This document shows positions 50,271 through 57,473 of a stretch of 64,000 nucleotides of DNA, piece after piece. The notes beneath the pieces were generated by a model that had not been told where the DNA came from, did not search any database, and was given only the letters and a program-made list of their open reading frames with translations. Every line of letters starts with the position of its first letter. The stretch's first letter is position 1. Origin of the DNA: Chloroflexota bacterium (lineage in GTDB: Bacteria; Chloroflexota; Dehalococcoidia; Tepidiformales; Tepidiformaceae); NCBI GenBank assembly GCA_026710655.1, contig JAPOQN010000013.1, positions 124,001 through 188,000 on the forward strand, read 5' to 3'. The position numbers and the translations under genes are program-made.

Positions 50271-51071
50271 GTGCGACTCACTTCCGAAAGCCTGACCCTG
50301 CGCTACAACGGCCGCGATGCTGTCCACGAGGTCTCCCTCGACCTCGAAAGCGGCGAGCTCATTGCTATCGTCGGCCCCAACGGCAGCGGCAAGACGACGC
50401 TCCTGCGAGGCCTCTCTCGCCTGCTCAGCCCCGTTGCCGGACACGTGCTGCTTGATGGCGACGACATCCGCGCGATCAGCTCCCGCGATGTCGCCCGCCG
50501 CCTGGCCGTTCTCCCCCAGGAGCACCCCGAGGGCGTCGACATCACCGTGCATGAGCTGGTCTGGCGGGGACGCGCCCCCCACCAGGGCATCCTCCAGCGC
50601 GCCACCGCCACCGACCACGAGGCCGTCGCCTGGGCGCTCGACGCCGCCGACGTGAGCCACGTCGCCGCCCGCCCCCTCGGCAGCCTCTCCGGCGGCGAGC
50701 GCCAGCGCGCCTGGATCGCCCTCGCCCTCGCCCAGCAGCCCCGCGTCCTCCTCCTCGACGAGCCGACCAGCTTCCTCGACGTGCAGCACCAGGTCGAGGT
50801 GATGGCCCTCCTCAGCCGCCTCAACGCCGAGGGCATGACCATCATCGCCGTCGTTCACGACCTCGCCCTGGCCGGGCGCTTCATGCAGCGGGTGATCGGC
50901 ATGCGCGATGGGCTCATCGCCTTCGATGGCCCCGCCGGCGAGGTGCTCCGCCCGGAGCCCCTCGAGGAGGTCTTCGGCGTGCCCATGGTCGTCCTCGAGG
51001 ACCCCGAGAGCGGCCTGCCCGTTCCCCTGCCCCGCTACCCCGAGGGCGCGGTTCCTGCCTCGAACGGGTAG
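50271..51071 (+). CDS. FecE/BtuD-type ABC transporter ATP-binding protein
   Basis: A 266-residue ATPase. Walker A is VGPNGSGKTT, the Q-loop is AVLPQEHPEG, the signature is LSGGERQRAWIALALAQ and Walker B is VLLLDEPTSFLD, with the H-loop His in AVVHDLALAGRF. It powers the importer encoded just upstream. The start is a GTG two bases after the permease stop. Confidence 0.95.
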   Translation: MRLTSESLTLRYNGRDAVHEVSLDLESGELIAIVGPNGSGKTTLLRGLSRLLSPVAGHVLLDGDDIRAISSRDVARRLAVLPQEHPEGVDITVHELVWRGRAPHQGILQRATATDHEAVAWALDAADVSHVAARPLGSLSGGERQRAWIALALAQQPRVLLLDEPTSFLDVQHQVEVMALLSRLNAEGMTIIAVVHDLALAGRFMQRVIGMRDGLIAFDGPAGEVLRPEPLEEVFGVPMVVLEDPESGLPVPLPRYPEGAVPASNG

Positions 51072-51095
51072 CGACCCTACCCGGCCGCCGCGCCC

Positions 51096-52721
51096 CTACC
51101 GGAAGGCGTTGTAGAGGCCGTCGTTGTCCCCGCTCTGCAGGTCCGAGGTGACGCCCCCGATGGCGACGATCGGCTTGTCGCTCGTGATCGCCATCCCGCC
51201 CGTCAGGCAGCCGGGCTTCGCGTCGAGGCCCGTCAGCCGCTTGTCATCCGAGCCCTGGTCGAAGAGGGCCGATCCCGTGATCGTGAAAGAGGCCTGGTAG
51301 AGCCGCAGGATCTCGCACCCCTCCGCCCCCGAGGTGGGGTTGTTCACGGCGACGATCCGGATGTTCGCCGTCCCGCCATCCTCCACCGCGATGCTCAGCC
51401 AGCTGTTGTACCCCCGGGCGTCCCCCTCCCCGTGCGCGTTCCGGAAGACCAGGGGGAACTTCGCGCTCGTCGAGGCGCGCCCCCAGGGAACCCCGTTCGC
51501 CGCCGCGTAGGAGTGCTCGGTCCCCAAGCTTCCCTTGCTGGCGCGCAGCAGGAGCACCGCCACCGGCTCGTCCGCCCGCACCGTCGCCCATCCCGTGAAG
51601 CCCTGGGGCAGATCCTCGCTGTCGAGCACGCTGTGCGTGATGCCGCCCCCGGCGGGCACCTCGATGTCGATCGTGACCTCCACCTCGCTGCCTGCCTCCC
51701 CGGCGACCTCGCCCTCGTAGACGATGGTGCCGCTGACGGACTGGTTCCACGGGTTCGTGATCGCGAATTCGGTCCAGTAGCCATCGGCCATCTTCTGCGC
51801 GAGGGGCAGGATCACGCGCCTCGAAACGTCATCCTTGCTGGACCTGCTCCCGGCCACGATGAAGCCGTCGTAGGAACCCAGTTGCGCGCTGCCGGAGTCA
51901 CCGCGGTAGATATCCGCCGCCACCGTCACAGGCTTCGTCGAGTCGATGATCACGCTCATTAGCGAGTTCACCGTACTCGCCGGCATGCCCAGGACCATGT
52001 CCCCCGAGCCCGGGGCCAGCGTCAGCTGCCCCGCCGGGGCGATCTCATGGCCGCCCTCCGGGCACACGTCGCTTGATGGGGAGCTGACGACGGACGTGCC
52101 TCCCACCGCTGAAGCGGAGCCCCGGCCCGGCATGAGCTGGTAGGTAATCGTGACGCAGGCAACCTCCAGGCTCGCGTTCGCAATCGAGAAGCGCGTGTTG
52201 AGGATGCTCCCGTCCGCCCCCTCCCGCAGCTGGTTGGCCACGTAAGGAAGCGCAACGCGTTCCCCGCTCCCTGAGTCGGCGTTGTGAATCGAGTACGACC
52301 TGCCCGCCTCCGCCCCGGTGACCTCCCGCAGGAGCAGCGCGTTCAGGGGCTGTTCGCTCGAGAGCACGCCCACACCCCGGAAGCCCGGCAGCAACCCCCG
52401 GTTCAGGGCCTGTTCGAAGGTGCGCGTGCTCCAGCCCGGGACGTCCGTGTGGATCTGACTCGCCAGCGGGATCATCACGCCTGGCGGCGTGTAGAAGTCC
52501 ATCACGATCGTGGTCGGCCTGGAGCTGTTGTTCTGAACGATCACGCTCGTGTTCTCGCGGCTGTCGGGCGAAAGCGCAGCGTTGATCCGGTACGGGAGAT
52601 TCGAGCTGTGCGGAGGGCGAACCAGCGCGTCCGCGCTTCCCACCGCAAGCGCCAGGAGCGCCAGCACGGCGATCAGCAGGGCCAGGGGGTGAGGGCGGAT
52701 GCGTCGACCCAGATCACTCAT
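51096..52721 (-). CDS. Secreted or membrane-anchored beta-rich protein, 541 aa
   Basis: An N-terminal hydrophobic segment (PLALLIAVLALLALAVGSADA, residues 12-32) is followed by a beta-rich region with NSSRPTTIVMDFYTPPG, NPWNQSVSGTIVYEGE and a C-terminal GGMAITSDKPIVAIGGVTSD. The pattern of N-x-S strands followed by Pro-rich loops and SD/SE-KP/QP-AL segments repeats about three times. The family was not recognised. It is likely a cell-surface protein. It is convergent to the ABC ATPase. Confidence 0.75.
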   Translation of the reverse strand: MSDLGRRIRPHPLALLIAVLALLALAVGSADALVRPPHSSNLPYRINAALSPDSRENTSVIVQNNSSRPTTIVMDFYTPPGVMIPLASQIHTDVPGWSTRTFEQALNRGLLPGFRGVGVLSSEQPLNALLLREVTGAEAGRSYSIHNADSGSGERVALPYVANQLREGADGSILNTRFSIANASLEVACVTITYQLMPGRGSASAVGGTSVVSSPSSDVCPEGGHEIAPAGQLTLAPGSGDMVLGMPASTVNSLMSVIIDSTKPVTVAADIYRGDSGSAQLGSYDGFIVAGSRSSKDDVSRRVILPLAQKMADGYWTEFAITNPWNQSVSGTIVYEGEVAGEAGSEVEVTIDIEVPAGGGITHSVLDSEDLPQGFTGWATVRADEPVAVLLLRASKGSLGTEHSYAAANGVPWGRASTSAKFPLVFRNAHGEGDARGYNSWLSIAVEDGGTANIRIVAVNNPTSGAEGCEILRLYQASFTITGSALFDQGSDDKRLTGLDAKPGCLTGGMAITSDKPIVAIGGVTSDLQSGDNDGLYNAFR

Positions 52722-52782
52722 GGGGCCTCCGCCGTTCGAGTGTCAAGAAAGTCACCCCTGCGGTCAATGGGAGGGCGCCGCC

Positions 52783-52962
52783 CTACTCCACGATGCTCAG
52801 GACCTGGAACACGAGGACGAACGCCGCCGCCCCCACGACCATGATCAGAACCAGCCGTCCCCCGCGCACCCCGCCATTGTCCTGCGAACCGCGCCTTGCC
52901 GCTCGCCGGAGCCTTGTCGTCCCCTTTCCCGGCCCCTCGCGTAACGGACGGTATTCGGTCAC
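52783..52962 (-). CDS. Possible small membrane protein, 59 aa
   Basis: A frame beginning with GTG at 52962 encodes a basic N-terminus (MTEYRPLREGPGKGTTRLRR) and one C-terminal hydrophobic helix (RLVLIMVVGAAAFVLVFQVL) ending at the stop. This looks like a genuine C-tail-anchored protein, but no ribosome-binding site is seen, and only nine bases separate it from the divergent selenoprotein gene. It may be longer or be leaderless. Confidence 0.4.
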   Translation of the reverse strand: MTEYRPLREGPGKGTTRLRRAARRGSQDNGGVRGGRLVLIMVVGAAAFVLVFQVLSIVE

Positions 52963-52971
52963 GATAGGCGC

Positions 52972-53814
52972 ATGCGTTGGGTAACCCTCTGCCTGGCCGC
53001 CGTGCTCGCGATCGCGCTGGTCGCCTGTGGTGGCGACGACTCCCCCGCGTCCCCCCCTGCCCCCGCCCAGCAGTCCGCCGCCACCGAGGCGCCCGACCCC
53101 CCCCCGCAACCCACCGCCACGGCCGAGGCCGCGCAGCAGTCCGCCGCCACCCAGTCGCCCGACTCCACCCCGCAGCCCACCGCTACCGCAGGGGCCGCGC
53201 AGTCCGCCGCCACGGAAGCGCCCGACCCCACCTCGCAGCCCACCGCCACGGCAGAGGCCACGGGGACGCCTGCCTCCACACCCGAGGCCACCCGCCAGGC
53301 GGCTACGCAGGCCGCCGCGACCCAGGCTTCCACACCCACCCGAACCCCCGCCACGACGCCTGAGGCCACGCAGGCCACCGCCACCAACCCCCCCGCGGAG
53401 CCCGACCCCACGCCCGAGTCGACCCCCGACGACGAGCCCTCCCCCACCCCCGAGGCCACCCAACCCTCTCCCACGGCTACCGTTGCCCCCACCCAGACCG
53501 CCGCCGACGTGCCCGAGGAAGCGGCCGTCGCCCAGTTGCCAAAGGTCTACTTCGTCCACACCGAGTGGTGACCAACCTGCAATAGACTCCGCCCCGTGTG
53601 GGCGGACCTGGAGCAGGAGTACGCCGGCCGGATCGAGTTCGTCCAGGTCGACCGTGAGAGCGAAGATGGTCGCGAGTTCGCTCGCAGGCATAACATCTTC
53701 TATCAACCCGTCTTCATCATCTACGAAGGCGACACGCTCGTGCGCCAGGACGCCGGCGTCTCCAGGGAGGCCGACCTGCGCGCTTTCGTCGCCTCAGCCC
53801 TTGAGGAGGGGTAA
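52972..53814 (+). CDS. Exported thioredoxin-like selenoprotein 1 (in-frame UGA, W-U-P-T-C)
   Basis: Read through one in-frame TGA (codon 200, 53569-53571), this gives a 280-residue lipoprotein: lipobox ALVAC (Cys19), a Pro/Thr/Ala-rich stalk (about 25-180), then PKVYFVHTEW-U-PTCNRLRPVWADLEQEY, a thioredoxin fold with cis-Pro in IFYQPVFIIYEG. The TGA stands exactly at the first Cys of W-C-x-x-C, and a stable hairpin (53588-53606) follows 16 bases later. If the UGA is read as stop, the gene would split into a truncated lipoprotein and an orphan half-thioredoxin. The stop TAA is two bases from the next gene. The upstream ribosome-binding site is weak. Confidence 0.85.
53588..53606 (+). promoter_or_regulatory. 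SECIS-like hairpin of selenoprotein 1
   Basis: Stem TCCGCCC/GGGCGGA, loop CGTGT, starting 16 bases after the UGA. A G lies near the start of the loop, as in bacterial SECIS elements. The same hairpin recurs in the next two genes. Confidence 0.7.
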
Positions 53815-53816
53815 CC

Positions 53817-54257
53817 ATGCGTCTGATCGCCCTTGCCGCCACCACCGCCCTTGCCGCACTCGTGCTCCTCGCCTGCGGCGGGAGCGATCCCGCCCCTCCA
53901 GCCCCGACCGAGGCGCCCACCGCCGCCGCCACCGAGCAGGCCGCGGATGTCCCCGATGACGCCGTCGTCTCCTCCACGCCGAAGGTCTATTTCATCCACA
54001 CCGAGTGGTGACCAACCTGCCGTGCGCTCCGCCCCGTGTGGGCGGATCTGGAAGAGGAATACGGCGACCGGGTCGAGTTCACCCTGGTCGACCGCGAGAC
54101 CGAGGAAGGCCGCGAGTTCATCCGCGACCACGGAGTGCCCATCGGTCAGCCTGGCTTCGTCGTCTACGACGCTTCCGGAGAGGTCACCTATGCGGGCCTC
54201 GGTCCAACCCGTGAAAGCGGCGTCCGCGAGCTCGTCCTCTCGGTCGTCCCCGAGTAG
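53817..54257 (+). CDS. Exported thioredoxin-like selenoprotein 2 (in-frame UGA, W-U-P-T-C)
   Basis: Read through the TGA at 54009-54011 (codon 65), this encodes a 146-residue lipoprotein: lipobox VLLAC (Cys20), a short Pro/Ala/Thr linker, then PKVYFIHTEW-U-PTCRALRPVWADLEEEY and a thioredoxin C-terminus with a cis-Pro in IGQPGFVVYD. It is the short-stalk copy of the preceding gene; the 24 bases around the UGA are identical in the two. It begins two bases after the first gene ends, so the genes are probably translationally coupled. Confidence 0.85.
54028..54046 (+). promoter_or_regulatory. SECIS-like hairpin of selenoprotein 2
   Basis: Stem TCCGCCC/GGGCGGA with the CGTGT loop at the same 16-base distance from the UGA as in the first gene. 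Confidence 0.7.
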
Positions 54258-54263
54258 CGAGCC

Positions 54264-54644
54264 ATGCGCCCGCTCGCCCTTGCCGCTGCCGCTTCGCTCG
54301 CCGTGGCGGCGCTCGCCTGTGGCGGTGGCGAAACCGCCCCCGCCCCCGCCCCCGCCCCGGTCACCGGCCCGCAGGTTTTCTTCGTCCAGATCGATACCTG
54401 AGGCCCGTGAAACCGCCTCCGCCCCGTGTGGGCGGCGCTGCAGGCCGAATACGCGGACCAGATCGAATTCGTCACCGTCGACGCCAACTCCCGCGCCGGC
54501 GCGGACTTCTCCGACCTCTACGGCATTCGCGGGCACCCCGGCTTCGTCGCGATCAACGCCAACGGTGAGGTGGTCCACGCCGCCCTCGGCCCCTTCGAAG
54601 AGGAGGGTTTGCGCGACCTCGTCGCCTCGCTTGTGCCCGAGTAA
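54264..54644 (+). CDS. Exported thioredoxin-like selenoprotein 3 with two in-frame UGAs (U-G-P-U)
   Basis: Two in-frame TGAs (codons 46 and 49; 54399-54401 and 54408-54410) fall exactly at both positions of the thioredoxin C-x-x-C motif: VFFVQIDT-U-GP-U-NRLRPVW. Read through, the product is a 126-residue lipoprotein (lipobox ALAC, Cys19; Ala/Pro linker) with a thioredoxin fold and cis-Pro in IRGHPGFVAI. U-x-x-U recalls the diselenide motif of the SelL family, but the sequence around it matches the neighbouring genes. The ordinary Trp before the first redox residue is replaced by Thr. It starts six bases after gene 2. Confidence 0.8.
54419..54435 (+). promoter_or_regulatory. SECIS-like hairpin of selenoprotein 3
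   Basis: A six-base stem (CCGCCC/GGGCGG) with the same CGTGT loop; its distance from the first UGA equals that in copies 1 and 2, and it lies eight bases after the second UGA. A single hairpin may serve both UGAs. Confidence 0.65.
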
Positions 54645-54647
54645 CCG

Positions 54648-55688
54648 CTAGCTCGCCGCCGCCATCAGCCGCTGCGCCCGATCCACCAGCACCGGCACGA
54701 ACCACTCGAAGCGCGCGCTGTCGGGGTTGGCGGCGGTCTCCTGCAGGTGCTGCATGTAGAGCCCCTCCAGGATGATGGCCAGCTTGAACACCGCGAACAC
54801 GTGGTAGAAGGCCACGTGCCGCATCGAGCGGCCGCTCCCCTCCTCGTACATCGCGATCAGCTCCTCGTGGTCGGGGAAGCCCTCGCGCGCGCTCAGCAGC
54901 GCCGGAGGATCCCAGCCCGGCGGAGGCGGCGGATCGCCCGGGTCGCCCCAGTACGAGAGCAGCCAGCCGACATCCGCCAGCGGGTCGCCCACCGTCGCCA
55001 TCTCCCAGTCGAAGATCGCCACCACGCGCGGTTCTTCCGCCGCGAACATCACGTTGTCGAGCCGGTAGTCGCCGTGTACCACGGTCGCGCCCGCGTCCTC
55101 CGGCATGCGCGCTTTCAGCCACTCCACGATGCCGTCGAGCCCGGGCAGGTCGCGCGTCTGCGGGGCCGTCAGCTCCCACTGCCCGATCCAGCGCCGCATC
55201 TGCCGCTCCAGGTACCCCGAGGCGCGTCCCCGCAACCCCACCGCCTCCCAGTCGACCGCGTGCAGCTCCACCAGCGAGGCCACCAGGTCCTCGGCGATGC
55301 GCCGCCGCTCCGCGGGCGTGTCGTACGTCTCGGGGATACCGTCCCGCAGCATCGCTCCGAAGCAGCGCTCCATCAGGTAGAACGGCGCCCCGATCACCGA
55401 CTCGTCGTCGCAGGCGATCACCGGCGCGGGCACGCGCGCCTGCCCCTGCAGGGCCGCGATGAAGCGGTGCTCGCGCAGTACGTCGTGTGCGGTCGGCAGG
55501 AGCGGTCCCGGAGGCGGCCGCCGCAGCACCCATTGCTGCGACCCCCGTGTCACGTAGTACGTCACGTTCGAAGAGCCCACCACGTGCCGCTCGCACTCGA
55601 GCGGCGCGTCCTCGCCCGGCACACGCTCGGCCAGAAACCGCTCGAGCGCGGGAACGTCGATTAGCCCGTCCGCATCTCCGTCCGCCAT
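54648..55688 (-). CDS. Phosphotransferase (APH/ACAD10-11-type) family protein
   Basis: A 346-residue kinase-fold protein. VVHGDYRLDNVMF is the catalytic loop with its Asp, and VAIFDWEMATVGDPLADVG is the metal-binding Asp-Trp/Glu motif; GSSNVTYYV is the N-terminal phosphate-binding region. This subtype is the one fused to or paired with acyl-CoA dehydrogenases in ACAD10/11 and in levulinate degradation (LvaA), where it phosphorylates a 4-hydroxyacyl-CoA. The paired dehydrogenase lies 15 bases upstream on the same strand. The ATG is preceded directly by a GTG, so the start is ambiguous by one codon. Confidence 0.9.
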   Translation of the reverse strand: MADGDADGLIDVPALERFLAERVPGEDAPLECERHVVGSSNVTYYVTRGSQQWVLRRPPPGPLLPTAHDVLREHRFIAALQGQARVPAPVIACDDESVIGAPFYLMERCFGAMLRDGIPETYDTPAERRRIAEDLVASLVELHAVDWEAVGLRGRASGYLERQMRRWIGQWELTAPQTRDLPGLDGIVEWLKARMPEDAGATVVHGDYRLDNVMFAAEEPRVVAIFDWEMATVGDPLADVGWLLSYWGDPGDPPPPPGWDPPALLSAREGFPDHEELIAMYEEGSGRSMRHVAFYHVFAVFKLAIILEGLYMQHLQETAANPDSARFEWFVPVLVDRAQRLMAAAS

Positions 55689-55703
55689 CACCTCACCCGC
55701 ACC

Positions 55704-56918
55704 CTAGAGCGCGGCGAAGTCCCAGCCCGCGCCCTCGCGGAAGCTGCGCAGGATCCGCCGCGAGACCACCATCCGGTGCGTCTCATCCGGCCCGTCGTAG
55801 ATGCGCGCGCTGCGAGCCGCCCGGTACATCGACTCCAGCGGCGTGTCGCCGCTCACGCCCCGCGCCCCGTGCGTCTGGATGGCGCGGTCGATGACGTCGT
55901 GCAGCACCTTCGCCCCGAAGAACTTGATCGCCGAGATCTCGACGCGCGCCTCGTCGCCCGTATCGATCTTCTCCGCCGCCCGCAGGGTCAGCAGCCGCGC
56001 CGCCTGGATCTCGACGTACGAGTCCGCGATCCAGTTCTGGATCGTCTGCTTGTCCGCCAGCGGCCCCCCGAACACCTGCCGGCTCAGCGAGTAGTCGCAC
56101 ATGATCTCGAAGGCTCGCTGGCTCTGGCCCAGCCAGCGCATGCAGTGGTGGATGCGCCCCGGCCCCAGCCGCTTCTGCGCGATGCGGAAGCCGCCGCCCG
56201 CCTCGCCGAGCACGTTCGTGAGCGGCACGCGCACGTCGTCGTAGCGAATCTCGCAGTGGTGCCCCTCGATGTCCCCCATCACGCTGACGGGCCGGATGAT
56301 GTCGAACCCCGGCGTGTCGGTTGGCACGATGATCTGGCTCATGCGGCTGTGCGGCGGCTGATCCGGCTCGGTCACGCACATCACGATCGCGAACGAGGCG
56401 TTCAGCGCCCCGCTCGTGAACCACTTGTGCCCGTTGATCACCCACTCGTCGCCGTCGCGCACGGCCGTCGTCTGCAGGTTCGTCGGGTCCGCTCCCGAGA
56501 CCTCCGGCTCCGTCATCGAGAAGCACGACGTGATATCGCCCTCCACCAGCGGCTTCATCCAGCGCTCCTGCTGCTCGGGCGTGCCGAACTGCCAGAGGAT
56601 CTCGGCGTTCCCCGAGTCCGGCGCCTGTGCCCCGAACGACTTCGGCGCGAACGGGCTCCGACCCAGGATCTCGTTCATGTAGACGTACGGCATGAAGCCG
56701 ATGCCCATACCCCCTGCCTCGGCGGGCAGGTGCGGCGCCCACATCCCCATCCCCTTCGTCTGTCCCTGGAGGTCGCGCATGAGCGCATCGGCCGCATCGT
56801 CGTGCGCCGAGAACGCCTCCTCGTTCGGGTAGATGTGCTCATCCATGAACGCCTTGGTCCGGTCGCGAAGCTCATCGATCTCCGCGTCGCCCAGCGCTTC
56901 TCGTGTCTCAGTCACCAC
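55704..56918 (-). CDS. Acyl-CoA dehydrogenase family protein (ACAD10/11-like partner)
   Basis: A 404-residue acyl-CoA dehydrogenase with PHLPAEAGGMGIGFMPYVYMNE, the flavin loop CFSMTEPEVSGADPTNLQT, HKWFTSGALNASFAIVMCVT and the C-terminal YDGPDETHRMVVSRRIL. These features are typical of the ACAD10/11 group. It lies just upstream of a phosphotransferase on the same strand; together they could convert 4-hydroxyacyl-CoAs to enoyl-CoAs through a phospho intermediate, as in the Lva pathway (inference). GTG start with GGAGG. Confidence 0.93.
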   Translation of the reverse strand: MVTETREALGDAEIDELRDRTKAFMDEHIYPNEEAFSAHDDAADALMRDLQGQTKGMGMWAPHLPAEAGGMGIGFMPYVYMNEILGRSPFAPKSFGAQAPDSGNAEILWQFGTPEQQERWMKPLVEGDITSCFSMTEPEVSGADPTNLQTTAVRDGDEWVINGHKWFTSGALNASFAIVMCVTEPDQPPHSRMSQIIVPTDTPGFDIIRPVSVMGDIEGHHCEIRYDDVRVPLTNVLGEAGGGFRIAQKRLGPGRIHHCMRWLGQSQRAFEIMCDYSLSRQVFGGPLADKQTIQNWIADSYVEIQAARLLTLRAAEKIDTGDEARVEISAIKFFGAKVLHDVIDRAIQTHGARGVSGDTPLESMYRAARSARIYDGPDETHRMVVSRRILRSFREGAGWDFAAL

Positions 56919-56954
56919 GGCTGCACCTCCGTCGTTGGCGTTGGGGAATGTACC

Positions 56955-57012
56955 AGTGATTGGTGGCTAGTGGCTTGTGGCTTGTGGCTAGTGAGTTGTG
57001 GTCGGTGGCGGT
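56955..57012. repeat. Heptad tandem repeats, TAGTGGC/TTGTGGC type
   Basis: About eight degenerate seven-base units (TGGTGGC, TAGTGGC, TTGTGGC, TTGTGGC, TAGTGAG, TTGTGGT, CGGTGGC) lie between the acyl-CoA dehydrogenase start and the four-helix-bundle gene stop. They are the inverse orientation of the set at 57438-57473. Confidence 0.8.
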
Positions 57013-57013
57013 G

Positions 57014-57391
57014 CTAGCCACGAGCGCCCCTTCGGGTCTGAAGAGAACGCTTAAGTCCGGAAAGCATGCGGCCGACGTTGTCCGCCTGTTCCAGCGCGAC
57101 CTTGGTCTGCTCGTGAGGCAGCAGCCCGAGACGCTCCGCCAGAAGGAGGAACGTCTCCGTTTCAGCCAGGGAACCGCTAGCAATTCCGAGGAACTGTAGG
57201 AACTCTCCCGTCCCATTTCGCTGCGCGCCCTCAGCGATGTTGGCTGGCACTGAGGTTGCTGCCCGCCGCACCTGGCTCGTCATCCCAAACCGCTGGTCCG
57301 CAGGAAACCGCGCTGACAACCTCCAAACGGCCTCCGCCAGATCCATCGACTGCCGCCACACCTCAAGGTCACGGTAGCTCCGAACGCTCAT
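57014..57391 (-). CDS. Four-helix-bundle protein (23S rRNA-intervening-sequence type), 125 aa
   Basis: A small helical protein with VRSYRDLEVWRQSMDLAEAVWRLSARFP, QVRRAATSVPANIAEGAQRN and FLQFLGIASGSLAETETFLLLAERLG. This is the four-helix-bundle family first noticed in rRNA intervening sequences and often scattered singly in genomes. The gene stands alone, bounded on both sides by heptad repeats in inverted orientation, as if inserted as a cassette. The ATG at 57391 is preferred to a GTG five codons earlier. Confidence 0.9.
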   Translation of the reverse strand: MSVRSYRDLEVWRQSMDLAEAVWRLSARFPADQRFGMTSQVRRAATSVPANIAEGAQRNGTGEFLQFLGIASGSLAETETFLLLAERLGLLPHEQTKVALEQADNVGRMLSGLKRSLQTRRGARG

Positions 57392-57437
57392 GGCCCCACG
57401 ATACACTGGTGCTAGGCAAAGATTGACCGACCTCGCT

Positions 57438-57473
57438 CACTAGCCACTAACCACTAGCCACCAGCCACTAGTG
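57438..57473. repeat. Heptad tandem repeats, CACTAGC type
   Basis: Five seven-base units (CACTAGC, CACTAAC, CACTAGC, CACCAGC, CACTAGT). They are the reverse complement of the set at 56955-57012, so the two sets bracket the four-helix-bundle gene. The last unit supplies the stop codon of the SDR gene. Confidence 0.8.

Noticed and set aside
53569-54410. Reading the UGAs as ordinary stops, giving six small genes or pseudogenes
   Set aside because: The downstream halves lack a first strand and start at a GTG inside the conserved hairpin; three independent breaks at the same active-site codon are improbable. Selenocysteine explains all of them.
56955-57473. Heptad arrays as a CRISPR
   Set aside because: Units are seven bases, degenerate and contiguous, with no spacers and no cas genes.
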